This document shows, piece by piece, positions 30,854 to 40,801 of a stretch of 64,000 nucleotides of DNA (position 1 is the stretch's first letter; every line of letters starts with the position of its first letter). The DNA lies in contig NZ_LIPW01000001.1 in the NCBI RefSeq assembly GCF_001418345.1, positions 718,429 through 782,428 on the forward strand, in the 5' to 3' direction. The DNA comes from Pseudidiomarina woesei. Lineage in GTDB: Bacteria; Pseudomonadota; Gammaproteobacteria; Enterobacterales; Alteromonadaceae. Under the pieces are notes generated by a model, which was not told the DNA's origin, did no database searches, and saw only the letters and a program-made list of their open reading frames with translations. The translations under genes and the position numbers were made by a program.

Positions 30854-31368
30854 GCACGTCCCCTTGTTGTTCTAATCAATTGGGTTTGCGTATGGGCATG
30901 GCAAATGGCCACGGCCAACGCGTCGGCCGCATCAGCTTGCGGCTTGTGCTGTAACTGTAACATGGCCATGACCATGTGTTGCACTTGTGTTTTATCAGCA
31001 GCGCCGGTACCAACCACGGCCTGCTTCACTAAGCGCGCTGCATATTCTGCCACGGGCAGGCCAGCCGAAGCTGCAGCAACAATGGCCGCGCCACGCGCCT
31101 GCCCAAGCTTTAATGCGGAGTCAGGGTTGCGCGCCATAAACACTTGTTCTATCGCAAATTCGCTGGGTTGAAATTGCGCGATAAGCTCAGCTACACCATC
31201 ATGAATAACTTTAAGCTTATCGGCAAGTGTGGGTTCGGCTTCGCCTTTTAGGCTGCGCATGACGTTAATGCAGCCACTACCCAAGTAAGTTAACTGCTTG
31301 CCAGATTGGCGAATCACACCATAGCCGGTTAGGCGTGTGCCTGGGTCAATTCCCAGAATAATGGCCAT
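30850..31368 (-). CDS. ruvC: Holliday junction resolvase RuvC
   Basis: A 172-residue RNase H-fold nuclease with the catalytic Asp in [14 protein letters not shown] (Asp7), a Glu in FAIEQVFMA (~residue 67) and Asp residues in [14 protein letters not shown] (~140). It resolves Holliday junctions opened by RuvAB. Order aspS-ruvC-ruvA-ruvB is conserved; it follows aspS by 70 bases that contain a short tandem repeat. Confidence 0.97.
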   Translation of the reverse strand: MAIILGIDPGTRLTGYGVIRQSGKQLTYLGSGCINVMRSLKGEAEPTLADKLKVIHDGVAELIAQFQPSEFAIEQVFMARNPDSALKLGQARGAAIVAAASAGLPVAEYAARLVKQAVVGTGAADKTQVQHMVMAMLQLQHKPQADAADALAVAICHAHTQTQLIRTTRGRA

Positions 31369-31404
31369 GATTCGCTCCTGTCAGCTTGCTGTTCACTGCA
31401 CCTA

Positions 31405-31446
31405 GGTTAGACGGTGGTTAGACGGTGGTTAGACGCTGGTTAGTCG
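31405..31446. repeat. 11-bp tandem repeat at the 3' end of aspS
   Basis: GGTTAGACGGT at 31405 and 31416, GGTTAGACGCT at 31427 and GGTTAGTCG at 31438. The last unit includes the aspS stop codon, so the array appears to have grown from the gene's own end by duplication. Confidence 0.85.
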
Positions 31447-33206
31447 TTATCCTTTACCGTAACAGCAACATTCAATTCTGCCAATGCCTCTGGGTTGGCA
31501 AGCCCCGGTGCGTCGGTCAACACACAGGCGGCCGTGGTGGTTTTCGGGAAGGCAATCACTTCACGAATAGAGCTTGCGCCCACCATCAACATCACCAAAC
31601 GGTCTAAACCAAAAGCCAGGCCCGCATGTGGTGGCGTACCGTACTTTAATGCCTCGAGTAAGAAGCCAAATTTCTCTTGTGCTTCTTCTTTGCCAATACC
31701 CAAAATTTCGAATGCAGCTTGCTGCATCTCGTTATTGTGGATACGTACCGAGCCACCGCCCACTTCACAGCCGTTAAGCACCATGTCGTAAGCGTTTGAC
31801 AATGCCGCTTCCGGGTTGGCTTTCAGTTCTTCTGGGCTTACGCCAACAGGCGCGGTAAACGGATGGTGAATAGCATGCAAACGGCCGTCATGCTCTTCAA
31901 ACATTGGGAAATCAACCACCCACAATGGGCGCCACTCATCGCTCACAAGTTCAAAATCTTGGCCGACTTTCAAGCGTAACGCGCCCATAGCTTCGGCAAC
32001 CACAGTCGTTTTGTCAGCACCAAAGAAAATAATATCGCCGTTGGCCGCTTCGGTGCGTGCCAAAATACCGTTCAGCGCATCATCTGGAATAAATTTCAGT
32101 ACCGGCGACTGAATACCATCGCGGCCAGCGCTTAGGTCATTCACTTTCATCCACGCCAAGCCTTTGGCGCCATAAATGCCAACAAAGGCGGTGTATTCGT
32201 CAATGTTTTTACGTGAAATCGCTTCGGCTTTGCCGGGTACTTTTAGTGCCGCCACGCGCCCTTTCGGGTCATTCGCAGGGCCCGAGAATACTTTAAATTC
32301 AACGTCGGTTAGCAAATCAGCGACGTCTACTAATTCAAGTGGGTTACGCAAATCTGGCTTGTCGCTACCAAAACGGCGCATTGCTTCATGCCACGTCATG
32401 CGCGGAAAGTCGCCTAACTCAACGTCTAACATGTCGTTAAATAACTGGCGGACCATCTTTTCAGTCACCGCCATCACTTGATCAGACGTCATAAACGACG
32501 TTTCAATATCAATTTGGGTAAATTCTGGCTGACGGTCTGCGCGTAAGTCTTCGTCGCGGAAACACTTCACAATTTGGTAGTAACGGTCGAAACCAGACAT
32601 CATTAATAACTGTTTAAACAGCTGCGGCGACTGTGGCAAGGCAAAAAATTTACCTTTGTGCGTACGGCTTGGCACCAAGTAGTCACGTGCACCTTCCGGC
32701 GTCGCACGGGTTAGCATCGGTGTTTCAATGTCCAAGAAGCCGTTGTCGTCTAAAAAGCGACGTACAGCACTGGTTACTTTGGCGCGGAACTGCAAATTGT
32801 GGTTCATATTTGGGCGGCGCAAGTCTAAATAACGGAAGCGTAGACGCTGCTCCTCACTCACCTGCTGATTAAAATCAATCGGCAATGGCTCGGCACGACT
32901 AATAATTTCAAGCTCAGTCGCCATCACTTCCACCGCACCTGTGGCCATGTTCTTGTTCACTTGGCTTTCTGGGCGAGCTCGCACCGTGCCGACTAAGCGA
33001 ATACAAAACTCCTGGCGCAGCTTATTTGCAGTATCAAACAGAGCCTGTTGATCTGGATCAAACACCACCTGCACTAAACCAGAACGGTCGCGCATATCAA
33101 TAAAAATTAAACCGCCCAAATCACGACGTTTATTTACCCAGCCACACAAAGTAACTGACTGATCTACAAGGCTGCTTTCAAGCTGTCCACAATAATGGCT
33201 ACGCAT
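31440..33206 (-). CDS. aspS: Aspartyl-tRNA synthetase
   Basis: A 588-residue class II synthetase of the bacterial type: N-terminal OB fold ([20 protein letters not shown]), motif 2 [16 protein letters not shown] (~residue 219), the bacterial GAD insert and motif 3 [13 protein letters not shown] (~532). It charges tRNA-Asp. Next to ruvCAB and divergent from cmoAB, a known gammaproteobacterial arrangement. The product ends KDND before a TAA that forms part of an 11-bp tandem repeat. Confidence 0.97.
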   Translation of the reverse strand: MRSHYCGQLESSLVDQSVTLCGWVNKRRDLGGLIFIDMRDRSGLVQVVFDPDQQALFDTANKLRQEFCIRLVGTVRARPESQVNKNMATGAVEVMATELEIISRAEPLPIDFNQQVSEEQRLRFRYLDLRRPNMNHNLQFRAKVTSAVRRFLDDNGFLDIETPMLTRATPEGARDYLVPSRTHKGKFFALPQSPQLFKQLLMMSGFDRYYQIVKCFRDEDLRADRQPEFTQIDIETSFMTSDQVMAVTEKMVRQLFNDMLDVELGDFPRMTWHEAMRRFGSDKPDLRNPLELVDVADLLTDVEFKVFSGPANDPKGRVAALKVPGKAEAISRKNIDEYTAFVGIYGAKGLAWMKVNDLSAGRDGIQSPVLKFIPDDALNGILARTEAANGDIIFFGADKTTVVAEAMGALRLKVGQDFELVSDEWRPLWVVDFPMFEEHDGRLHAIHHPFTAPVGVSPEELKANPEAALSNAYDMVLNGCEVGGGSVRIHNNEMQQAAFEILGIGKEEAQEKFGFLLEALKYGTPPHAGLAFGLDRLVMLMVGASSIREVIAFPKTTTAACVLTDAPGLANPEALAELNVAVTVKDND

Positions 33207-33328
33207 GGGATTGTCCCTACCACAAAATTAGAATTTACAAAGCTGCACATTATAACGGACTGGCGCCGATTGTCAGTAACTGTGTTAAAATACTCGACCT
33301 GACTGTCAGCTAAAGATTAATTGCCCGT

Positions 33329-34093
33329 ATGACTAAAAAAGACTCGATATTTGCCGAACCCTTGCCGCAAGTGAGCGACTTTGTATTTGATCAAACCGTG
33401 GTCGAAGTTTTCCCCGACATGATCAACCGCTCGGTGCCCGGCTACCAAAGTATATTGCAAGGTATTGGCCAACTGACCAAACGCTTCGCCCAGGCAAATT
33501 CGAACTTGTATGACTTAGGCTGCTCGCTCGGCGCCGCCACCTTGGCTATGCGCCAAAACGTCGCAGGTTTACAGGATGTTCAAGTTATCGGCATCGACAA
33601 CTCGCCCGCCATGGTTGAGCGCTGCCAACTGCACCTAAGCGGCTATCGCAGCGACGTGCCCGTAACCGTGCGCTGCGAAGACATTCAGCAATCGGAGCTG
33701 ACTAACGCATCGGTCGTAGTCATGAATTTCACCTTACAATTTGTGCCCCCCGAGCAACGCCAAGCGCTACTGCAAAAAATTTATGACGGCTTAAAACCAG
33801 GCGGCGTATTGTTACTCAGCGAAAAATTCCGCAGCACCGACGAAACCATGAACAACTTGCTTGTCGACATTCATCACGAGTTCAAGCGCGCCAACGGCTA
33901 CAGCGAACTCGAAATCGCACAAAAACGGGCAGCCATCGAAAACGTCATGCGCGTTGATACCCTTGAAACCCATCACCAACGCCTGCGCGACATTGGTTTT
34001 AGCCACACCCAAGTATGGTTTCAATGCTACAACTTCGCCGCCATGCTAGCCGTCAAAGCCCCGAAAAAACAGCCCGTTAAGGACAACGCATGA
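33329..34093 (+). CDS. cmoA: Carboxy-SAM synthase CmoA
   Basis: A 254-residue SAM-binding protein: [20 protein letters not shown] at the N-terminus, motif [17 protein letters not shown] (~residue 63) and [20 protein letters not shown]. It converts SAM and prephenate to carboxy-SAM, used by CmoB to make cmo5U34 in tRNA wobble positions. It overlaps cmoB by four bases (ATGA). Confidence 0.96.
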   Translation: MTKKDSIFAEPLPQVSDFVFDQTVVEVFPDMINRSVPGYQSILQGIGQLTKRFAQANSNLYDLGCSLGAATLAMRQNVAGLQDVQVIGIDNSPAMVERCQLHLSGYRSDVPVTVRCEDIQQSELTNASVVVMNFTLQFVPPEQRQALLQKIYDGLKPGGVLLLSEKFRSTDETMNNLLVDIHHEFKRANGYSELEIAQKRAAIENVMRVDTLETHHQRLRDIGFSHTQVWFQCYNFAAMLAVKAPKKQPVKDNA

Positions 34094-35109
34094 ATTTATT
34101 CAAGCAAGACCTAGTCGCCGTAGCCCAGTCGCCACTACAACAATGGCTAACCACCCTGCCCGCCCAACTTGAACGCTGGCAAAAAGAACAACAACACGGC
34201 GAACTACCGAAATGGCTGCGCAGCGTTGAGCAACTACCCAAGCTTGAGGCTCACCGAGTGTCGTTGGCCGACACCGTAACCGTCCAAAACGACAACATTA
34301 GCGAAGGCGTACAAAACCGCATTCGCGGCCTCATGATGCAACTCGTACCATGGCGCAAAGGCCCATTTAATTTGCACGGCGTACACATCGACACCGAATG
34401 GCGTTCCGACTTCAAATGGCAACGCGTACTGCCACACCTGCACAACCAAGGCACAGATGCAGCCACCAACACCGACAACCTAGGCGCGAAGCCATTGCGC
34501 GGCCAACACGTATTAGATATTGGTTGCGGCAGCGGCTACCACCTATGGCGCATGCTTGAAGCCGGCGCCGAACAAGTATGGGGAGTAGACCCCGGCCAAT
34601 TGTTCATGGCCCAATTTATGGCCGTACGCAGCTTTATGCCGCCAGAACTACAAGAACGCGCTCACTTATTCCCACTCGGCGTCGAAGACCTACCCGAACT
34701 AAAGGCCTTCGACACCGTATTTAGCATGGGCGTACTCTACCACCGCCGCTCACCAATAGACTTTTTGACCCAGCTACGCGCACAACTCAAACCCGGCGGC
34801 CAGTTAGTACTAGAAACACTCGTTGTAGAAGGCGACGAGCACACCGTACTCGTACCCGGCGAAACCTACGCCAAAATGCGCAACGTCTGGTTTATACCAA
34901 GCAGCAAAGCCCTACTGCACTGGTTAGCACGCTGCGGCTACAAAAACGCACGCGTAGTCGACGAATCGCTAACAACACTAGAAGAACAGCGCGCCACCGA
35001 ATGGATGCAAGGCCAGTCGCTAGTCGACTTCCTCGACCCAGCCGACCACAGCCGCACCATCGAAGGCTACCCAGCCCCGCGTCGCGCCGTGATCATCGCT
35101 AAGACGTAG
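34090..35109 (+). CDS. cmoB: tRNA U34 carboxymethyltransferase CmoB
   Basis: A 339-residue methyltransferase-fold enzyme with motif [17 protein letters not shown] (~residue 139), [13 protein letters not shown] and [15 protein letters not shown]. It uses carboxy-SAM from CmoA on 5-hydroxyuridine-34. The last codons read AKT and then TAG, the first triplet of a REP element, so the repeat provides the stop. Confidence 0.96.
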   Translation: MNLFKQDLVAVAQSPLQQWLTTLPAQLERWQKEQQHGELPKWLRSVEQLPKLEAHRVSLADTVTVQNDNISEGVQNRIRGLMMQLVPWRKGPFNLHGVHIDTEWRSDFKWQRVLPHLHNQGTDAATNTDNLGAKPLRGQHVLDIGCGSGYHLWRMLEAGAEQVWGVDPGQLFMAQFMAVRSFMPPELQERAHLFPLGVEDLPELKAFDTVFSMGVLYHRRSPIDFLTQLRAQLKPGGQLVLETLVVEGDEHTVLVPGETYAKMRNVWFIPSSKALLHWLARCGYKNARVVDESLTTLEEQRATEWMQGQSLVDFLDPADHSRTIEGYPAPRRAVIIAKT

Positions 35110-35228
35110 CCCGGCGTTACACGCCGGGTGATGCGCAGCATCGTCATCGCTGAACTTTACCGCGATTTCTAGGAGGAAGATTCGAGATTTACAGCGCTTG
35201 GCGCTACCCGGCGTAGAACGCCGGGCTA
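35107..35228. repeat. REP/BIME pair, family 1
   Basis: TAGCCCGGCGTTACACGCCG hairpin at the left end and ACCCGGCGTAGAACGCCGGG at the right end, with GGCGCTACCC beside it and GATGCGCAGCATCG beside the first. It fills the whole gap between cmoB and galU and gives both convergent genes their TAG stop codons. Confidence 0.92.
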
Positions 35229-36107
35229 CAGTCCCTTCAGCCATGCGGTGAAGTCGGTGCCGAAGGCGGGATGGCGCATGGCATGCTCAACAAAGGCTTG
35301 GGCGTAGCCCAGCTTGTTACCGCAATCATGACTCTTGCCTTTCATGTAGTACGCGTTTACTGGTTGCTGTTCAAGCAACATGGCCATGGCGTCAGTTAGC
35401 TGAATTTCGTTGCCAGCGCCAACGGGGGTTTTCTCTAGCAACGCCCATAACGCCGCGGGGAACACATAGCGCCCAACCACAGCTAAGTCAGAAGGCGCTT
35501 CGTCAACCGGCGGCTTCTCAACGAGCTGCTTTATCGGTGCTTGCTGACCCGCCTGAAGCTCAACGCCGTTAATGTCGGCAATACCGTACTGATTGACCAT
35601 GGCAGCCGGCACTTTCTCGACCATGACTTGCGCTGCGCCGGTACTATTAAAGTTGGCCACCATTTCAGCTAAGTTATCACGCGTTAAGTCACAACTTGCT
35701 TCGTCCACCAGAACATCTGGTAACACCACCGCAAACGGTTGGTCTTCAATAAGTGGGCGCGCGCAGAGCACGGCATGGCCGAGACCTTTGGCTTCATCTT
35801 GGCGCACGGCCATAACCGTTACGCCTTTTGGACAAATGGACTGCACCTCAGCCAAAAGTTGATCTTTTGCGCGCTTGCTCAGCATGTCTTCTAACTCGTA
35901 GTTGGAGTCAAAGTGGTTTTCAATGGCACCTTTGCTTGAGTGGGTTACCAAAATAATATCAGTTAGCCCCGCAGCAGCGCATTCTTCCACAATGTACTGA
36001 ATAAGCGGCCGGTCAACCAAAGGCAACATTTCTTTTGGAATTGCTTTGGTTGCTGGCAGCATCCGCGTCCCCAGACCTGCCACCGGAATCACAACTTTTT
36101 TAACCAT
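35226..36107 (-). CDS. galU: UTP-glucose-1-phosphate uridylyltransferase
   Basis: A 293-residue nucleotidyltransferase: [20 protein letters not shown] at the N-terminus (nucleotide-binding loop and catalytic Lys), [20 protein letters not shown] and [20 protein letters not shown]. It makes UDP-glucose for cell-surface polysaccharides. ATG 36107 sits nine bases after AAGGA; a TTG two codons upstream is too close to that site. The TAG stop is donated by a REP element. Confidence 0.95.
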   Translation of the reverse strand: MVKKVVIPVAGLGTRMLPATKAIPKEMLPLVDRPLIQYIVEECAAAGLTDIILVTHSSKGAIENHFDSNYELEDMLSKRAKDQLLAEVQSICPKGVTVMAVRQDEAKGLGHAVLCARPLIEDQPFAVVLPDVLVDEASCDLTRDNLAEMVANFNSTGAAQVMVEKVPAAMVNQYGIADINGVELQAGQQAPIKQLVEKPPVDEAPSDLAVVGRYVFPAALWALLEKTPVGAGNEIQLTDAMAMLLEQQPVNAYYMKGKSHDCGNKLGYAQAFVEHAMRHPAFGTDFTAWLKGL

Positions 36108-36135
36108 GCTCAAATATCCTTATTAATATCAAAAA

Positions 36136-37632
36136 CTATTTTTTCTCAGCTTTATCGCCTAAGCCTTCATGCTCAGCTACTGCTTCAATTTCTTGTTCTA
36201 CACCTTCAGCAACAGTGGTTGGTGCAACGCGTTCAGCACCGTGCATCCAGTTAACCAACATACCTGAAATAAGCCACAAAATAACGGCAAAGAACAATAG
36301 GCCTACAGCCACGCCGCCAAACACAACTAACAAACCAGAATATTGTGCTTCCAATCCAATAGACTGCGCCAAGTTAATTGAAAATTCGTACTTGTCAGCT
36401 TGTTCGCTAAAGGCGCCGACCATACCTGCTAAATAACTTGCAATGGCTGGCATGAGGAACCAAACACCCATGACTAACGAGGCCAAACGTAGCGGAGCTA
36501 ACTTAGTCATCAATGACAAACCAACTGGCGAAATACATAACTCGCCTAATGTGTGGAACATGTACGCCAGTACTAACCACATCATGTTGGCTTTGCCGGT
36601 TACTTGAATTTCGAACAGACCCAAAATCAAGAAAACAAAACCAATGGAGGTTAAAATGAGGCCAGCAAATACTTTTATTGGGGCATCAGGACTCTTGTCT
36701 TTTTTGTGCAACCACACCCACAAAAACGAGAAAACCGGAGCAAAAAGTAAAATAAACAGTGGGTTTAATGACTGGAAGTAACCAGCGGGTATTTCGGTAG
36801 CACCAATCATTCGGTCGGTAAATCGTTCGGCATAAATATTCATGAGGCCGCCGGCCTGCTCGAACGCCAACCAGAATACCGTCACAAACACAAACAAAAA
36901 CAAGATAACGCGTAAACGATCGTGCTCAACTTTCGACAGTGGTTTTTTCACGCCACCGGTGGCGTCACGGTCGCGTTTGGCGCCAGGAATTTTACCCACA
37001 TCGCCCAAGAAGCGTTGGAAGAACAAGCCTTGGGTGATCACGGCTAACGTCATACCTACGCCTGCTGCAAAATACCCCCAGCGCCAGCCGTAGTCAGCAC
37101 TTTCACCTAAGGTAGAGGTAATAAGCGGAGCAATAAAGGCACCTAAGTTAATGCCCATATAGAAAATTGAAAATGCACTATCACGGCGAGCGTCGCCTTG
37201 TTCGTACAAGTCGCCAACAATAGTTGAAATATTTGGCTTAAATAAACCGTTACCAGCAATCAATAAGCCCAAGCCCACATAAAATAATTCAAGGCTGTGT
37301 GGGGTTGCGGCAAACAGAGTAAACTGCGCTGCCGCCATTAAAATACCGCCTAATAAAATAGAGCGGCGTTGGCCTAAATAGTTATCGGCTAACCAACCAC
37401 CAATAAGCGGCGTAAAATAAACTAATCCCGTGTACATACCGTAAAGCGACAAGGCGTCCGCGTCGCTCATACCAAACCCAGGGTTTGCGGCTTCAGTGGC
37501 GGCAACAAGGGTTAAAACTAAAAGTGCGCGCATGCCGTAGTAAGAGAATCGCTCCCACATTTCGGCTGTAAATAGCACATACAGGCCCTTGGGATGACCC
37601 CAAAGTTCAGACTTAGAAGGCGCCTGGCTCAT
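36136..37632 (-). CDS. Proton-dependent peptide transporter, POT family
   Basis: A 498-residue inner-membrane protein with about 14 membrane segments. The POT signature EMWERFSYYGMRALL (ExxERFxYYG) is in the first helix, followed by GGWLADNYLGQRR between TM2 and TM3 and FSIFYMGINLGAFIAP in TM5. It imports di- and tripeptides with protons. Longer charged C-terminal tail (GVEQEIEAVAEHEGLGDKAE). 29 bases upstream of galU on the same strand; no shared function is evident. Which Dtp paralogue it matches cannot be said. Confidence 0.92.
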   Translation of the reverse strand: MSQAPSKSELWGHPKGLYVLFTAEMWERFSYYGMRALLVLTLVAATEAANPGFGMSDADALSLYGMYTGLVYFTPLIGGWLADNYLGQRRSILLGGILMAAAQFTLFAATPHSLELFYVGLGLLIAGNGLFKPNISTIVGDLYEQGDARRDSAFSIFYMGINLGAFIAPLITSTLGESADYGWRWGYFAAGVGMTLAVITQGLFFQRFLGDVGKIPGAKRDRDATGGVKKPLSKVEHDRLRVILFLFVFVTVFWLAFEQAGGLMNIYAERFTDRMIGATEIPAGYFQSLNPLFILLFAPVFSFLWVWLHKKDKSPDAPIKVFAGLILTSIGFVFLILGLFEIQVTGKANMMWLVLAYMFHTLGELCISPVGLSLMTKLAPLRLASLVMGVWFLMPAIASYLAGMVGAFSEQADKYEFSINLAQSIGLEAQYSGLLVVFGGVAVGLLFFAVILWLISGMLVNWMHGAERVAPTTVAEGVEQEIEAVAEHEGLGDKAEKK

Positions 37633-37700
37633 AAGAATTCCTCAATGAAATGTAATTATAGTTATGTAACTTATAAATGTGACGGGCTTTTATAACGCGA

Positions 37701-37723
37701 AAGCCTTGCATGGTGCAAGGCTT
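37701..37723 (-). terminator. Probable terminator downstream of mlaA
   Basis: Inverted repeat AAGCCTTGC/GCAAGGCTT with a five-base loop, 28 bases after the mlaA stop and before the POT gene start. On the minus strand the stem ends in TTT only, so termination may be partial. Confidence 0.6.
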
Positions 37724-37750
37724 GGCGGCATAAACGGGGCAAAAAGCAGG

Positions 37751-38482
37751 TTAAAATTGATCGTAGAAGTCTTCGCTAAGCTCTTCTTCTTGAGGTTCTT
37801 CCGGTGGGTTGCCATCAAACTTCTTATCTAACCAGCGTTGATAGTACGACTCTTTGACAAACGAATAAGGGTCTAGTGAGTCTTCCAACATGGGTTCAAG
37901 TTCAATAAGTTGTAAGCGCGTATCAAGCCCTTTTATTACCCAGCGCGCGGCACTCAAAGGGCCACTTAAGTTATCCAACGGAAAGTACATGCCATCGACC
38001 ACGTCGCCGCCACGGTCAACAGGAACTGTTGGTCCCATACCTGGCAACATTAAATAAGGGCCGTCGGGCACGCCATAGGCGGCCAATACCTCGCCAAAGC
38101 CTTCTTCACGCCGGTCTATGCCAATTTCGGTGGCGACATCAAATACACCTAGCACGCCGACGGTGCTGTTGATAGTAAAACGCCAAAACGAAACACCAGC
38201 GTCTACTACTTTGCCTTGCAACAGGTTATTCACTAACGACGAAACTTCGTCTAAGTTCTCTGCTGCATTCAATAACCCCGTACGCACCGGCTTTGGAATG
38301 TAGCCGTATGCCTTCGCTGCCGGACGCAGCACCGCATCATCAAGTTCTTCGTTAAATTCCCACATGTCGCGGTTAAATTCTTCGTACGGGTCTTTAGGGT
38401 CTGCCCACGGGTCGTCTTTGGGTGCACTGGCACAGCCTGTAACAAGCAGCAATGTTGCTGCCATAACTATCCATTTATTCAT
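37751..38482 (-). CDS. mlaA: Outer-membrane lipoprotein MlaA (VacJ)
   Basis: A 243-residue lipoprotein: lipobox VTGC (Cys17), DPYEEFNRDMWEFNEELDD and IPKPVRTGLLNAAENLDEVS, then TVGVLGVFDVATEIGI and LMLPGMGPT. MlaA removes misplaced phospholipids from the outer leaflet of the outer membrane. It lies directly after ccmI (five bases apart), at the end of the cytochrome c maturation operon. The C-terminus is acidic (EEPQEEELSEDFYDQ). Confidence 0.94.
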   Translation of the reverse strand: MNKWIVMAATLLLVTGCASAPKDDPWADPKDPYEEFNRDMWEFNEELDDAVLRPAAKAYGYIPKPVRTGLLNAAENLDEVSSLVNNLLQGKVVDAGVSFWRFTINSTVGVLGVFDVATEIGIDRREEGFGEVLAAYGVPDGPYLMLPGMGPTVPVDRGGDVVDGMYFPLDNLSGPLSAARWVIKGLDTRLQLIELEPMLEDSLDPYSFVKESYYQRWLDKKFDGNPPEEPQEEELSEDFYDQF

Positions 38483-38487
38483 TAATA

Positions 38488-39687
38488 CTACCTTATGACT
38501 AACTCAACACGGGTGGTGGCGGCGTCTATAATCAATGGCTCGGCATCACGGTCGCCGGGCTCAGCTTCTATCCGCTCATCTGCTGATATACGTGCCATGA
38601 CCTGCCATTGGTTCAATTGACTCATGCGATAGTCTGGCAACATGGCATTCGCATCCGACAAAGTCACCGTCACCGGAAACTCCGAAACCGGCTGACGCAC
38701 GACCGCTGCTGGCATGCCTGGCCCTTCGGCGGCGCGAATATAAACAAACAACGTTGCGCCGTCTGGTATCGACGCACGGGCTTCATCGGTAATATTTACG
38801 GTGACAGTCAGCTCAAGTTCGCCAGCAACTAAACGTTGCTTAGCATCGGCAACCGCGGTTGCCACTGGCCCGTAGCGCTCATCTGACTCTGGAATTTGTT
38901 GCAGCAATAACTCCCAAGCGGTTACTGCCTGTTGCCAATCGCCGCGTTGAAACGCCACAAAACCTAATAACGACAAGGCTTCTTGGTTACTCGGTTCTTG
39001 CTCAAGCACACGACGCAACATGGTCGCCGCTTCAGGCATAAAGTCTTCGTCACCGGTTTGCAGCAACAACTGCGCATAGCTAACCAGTGTACCCACCCGG
39101 TTAGGCTCAATACTCAATGACTTTTTATAAGCATCAACACTTTGCTCTAATTGGCCTAACGCCGACATACTACGGGCATAAACCAACCAAGCAACAGCAT
39201 CATTAGGTTCCGCAGCCAAGCGTTGGCGTAACCCTAAAGCAAAGGTTTCAAGCTCTTCGCGAGTAGTTTGCGCATCGGCATTAATAAGCACCTTCTTGCC
39301 AAGCTCTGGTAGTTGCTCAAGCGCTTCATCCGCTTGGCGCTGCAAACTCCAGCTACCAAATAAGGCATAAAAAACAACCGTAAGTACCAGAACAATAATT
39401 GCCGGCAACCATATGTTTCGGCCTACCTGCTGATCATGAACTTGCTCTAGTTCGGTATTTTCAGACACAAAGCGCTTATCAAGTTCGTCATTAGCCCGTG
39501 CGTAAGCCTCAGCGGTAAGCAAACCGTCATCGCGCTCTTGCACGAGCTCTTCTTTGCGCTGCTGGTACAGCTCACGGTTGACATCAAGCCGAGTACGCTG
39601 CTGTTCCCGTTGCTTGCGTCCAGTAATAAGTAAAAATAGGGCGCCACTAATAGCCACAGCAGCAATTAAGGCAATATGAATAATCAT
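38488..39687 (-). CDS. ccmI: Cytochrome c maturation protein CcmI
   Basis: A 399-residue protein with two N-terminal membrane helices (IALIAAVAISGALFLLI and IWLPAIIVLVLTVVFYALFG), a linking coiled region (RELYQQRKEELVQERDDG), a TPR domain (~150-270, AWLVYARSMSALGQLEQSVD) and a C-terminal beta domain. It presents apocytochrome c to the heme ligase. It overlaps ccmH by four bases (ATGA). Confidence 0.9.
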   Translation of the reverse strand: MIIHIALIAAVAISGALFLLITGRKQREQQRTRLDVNRELYQQRKEELVQERDDGLLTAEAYARANDELDKRFVSENTELEQVHDQQVGRNIWLPAIIVLVLTVVFYALFGSWSLQRQADEALEQLPELGKKVLINADAQTTREELETFALGLRQRLAAEPNDAVAWLVYARSMSALGQLEQSVDAYKKSLSIEPNRVGTLVSYAQLLLQTGDEDFMPEAATMLRRVLEQEPSNQEALSLLGFVAFQRGDWQQAVTAWELLLQQIPESDERYGPVATAVADAKQRLVAGELELTVTVNITDEARASIPDGATLFVYIRAAEGPGMPAAVVRQPVSEFPVTVTLSDANAMLPDYRMSQLNQWQVMARISADERIEAEPGDRDAEPLIIDAATTRVELVIR

Positions 39688-40202
39688 GACTGGTTACCTT
39701 TGTTTCGCCCGGCTTGCTGGTTAGCAGCATCAGTGCTTTCGACAGCGTTGGCAGCGCTTAATTTAGCTAACTGCGCTTGTTCTTCGGCTGATAACCCCAC
39801 ATCAGTATTTGAGCGTGAGCGTACTCGCCACAAAATAACGCCAGCACCGCCCAATATAACCACCAATGGCCCAAGCCACAGCACCAAAGTACTCATTTGT
39901 ACTGGTGGTCGGTAATAGGCGAAGTCACCGTAGCGCGCTACCATATAATCAATGACTTCTTGCTTGGTTGCGCCTTCTTGCACCATTAAATAGGTTCTAT
40001 CGCGCAAATCTTTGGCTAAAGGCGCGTCCGAGTCGGCAATGGTTTGATTTTGACATTTTGGGCAACGAATTTCGTTAATGAGCTCACGAAACAAAGCCTC
40101 TTTGCTAGGGTCGTCAAAGGTGTAGGTTTGCAAGTTTGCCGCATAAGCACTGCTCACGGCCAGCACAACCAGTAACCAGAACATCGTCATAACACGCATC
40201 AC
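39684..40202 (-). CDS. ccmH: Cytochrome c maturation protein CcmH
   Basis: A 172-residue CcmH/CycL protein: signal peptide, CxxC in IRCPKCQNQTIADSDA (~residue 46), RDRTYLMVQEG and a membrane helix (LVLWLGPLVVILGGAGVILW). It reduces the CXXCH cysteines of apocytochrome c in the periplasm. Overlaps ccmG and ccmI by four bases each. Confidence 0.94.
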   Translation of the reverse strand: MMRVMTMFWLLVVLAVSSAYAANLQTYTFDDPSKEALFRELINEIRCPKCQNQTIADSDAPLAKDLRDRTYLMVQEGATKQEVIDYMVARYGDFAYYRPPVQMSTLVLWLGPLVVILGGAGVILWRVRSRSNTDVGLSAEEQAQLAKLSAANAVESTDAANQQAGRNKGNQS

Positions 40203-40801
40203 GATTGCCCCCCCGCCGACGCCGGTTCAGTTTCCATCGGCTGTTTCAAATAGGTCGCCATTTCGGCTTCATATTTAGGCCCAAGCACCTGCTGCCAAAC
40301 GCGGTCATTCACATCGCCCACGTGACGATACACAACCTCACCATTCATATTAATCAAAAAGGTTTCTGGCGCACCGTACACACCAAAGTCAATGGCCACC
40401 ATGCCACGCTCATCAAACAAATTCACTTGATATGGGTCGCCTAATGTATTCAGCCAATTGACCGCTTTAGCGCGCGAATCGTCTTTATAATTCAAGCCAA
40501 CAATGTACACGCCCTCGTCCGCCAACTTATTTAAATAGGCATGCTCAGCTTGGCAGGTGGGGCACCACGTTGCCCAAACATTCAGTAGCATCGGCCGACC
40601 TTTCAGCACGGCTTCAGTGTGCATTTGCTCTGGGTTATACACATCAGGTAGTTCAAACGCCGGCACCGGTTTACCCACCAAGGCACTGCTCAGCTCAGTT
40701 GGGTCAGAAAACAGCCCGCGCAGCAAGAAAATCGTCAGCCAAATAAACAGCAGCAGCGGAAACGCCAAAATAACCCATTTTAGTTTGCTAGGCTGTGCCA
40801 T
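40199..40801 (-). CDS. ccmG: Thiol-disulfide oxidoreductase CcmG/DsbE
   Basis: A 200-residue membrane-anchored thioredoxin: N-terminal helix (LKWVILAFPLLLFIWLTIFL), active site NVWATWCPTCQAEHAYL (~residue 80) and the cis-Pro region GAPETFLIN. It keeps CcmH or the apocytochrome reduced. ATG 40801 is preceded by GAGG with a five-base gap; GTG 40807 is too close. Overlaps the end of ccmF by 14 bases. Confidence 0.94.
   Translation of the reverse strand: MAQPSKLKWVILAFPLLLFIWLTIFLLRGLFSDPTELSSALVGKPVPAFELPDVYNPEQMHTEAVLKGRPMLLNVWATWCPTCQAEHAYLNKLADEGVYIVGLNYKDDSRAKAVNWLNTLGDPYQVNLFDERGMVAIDFGVYGAPETFLINMNGEVVYRHVGDVNDRVWQQVLGPKYEAEMATYLKQPMETEPASAGGQS

Noticed and set aside
33240..33328. Promoter for cmoA
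   Set aside because: TTGTCA and TAAAAT are present, but the spacing of about ten bases is not promoter-like.
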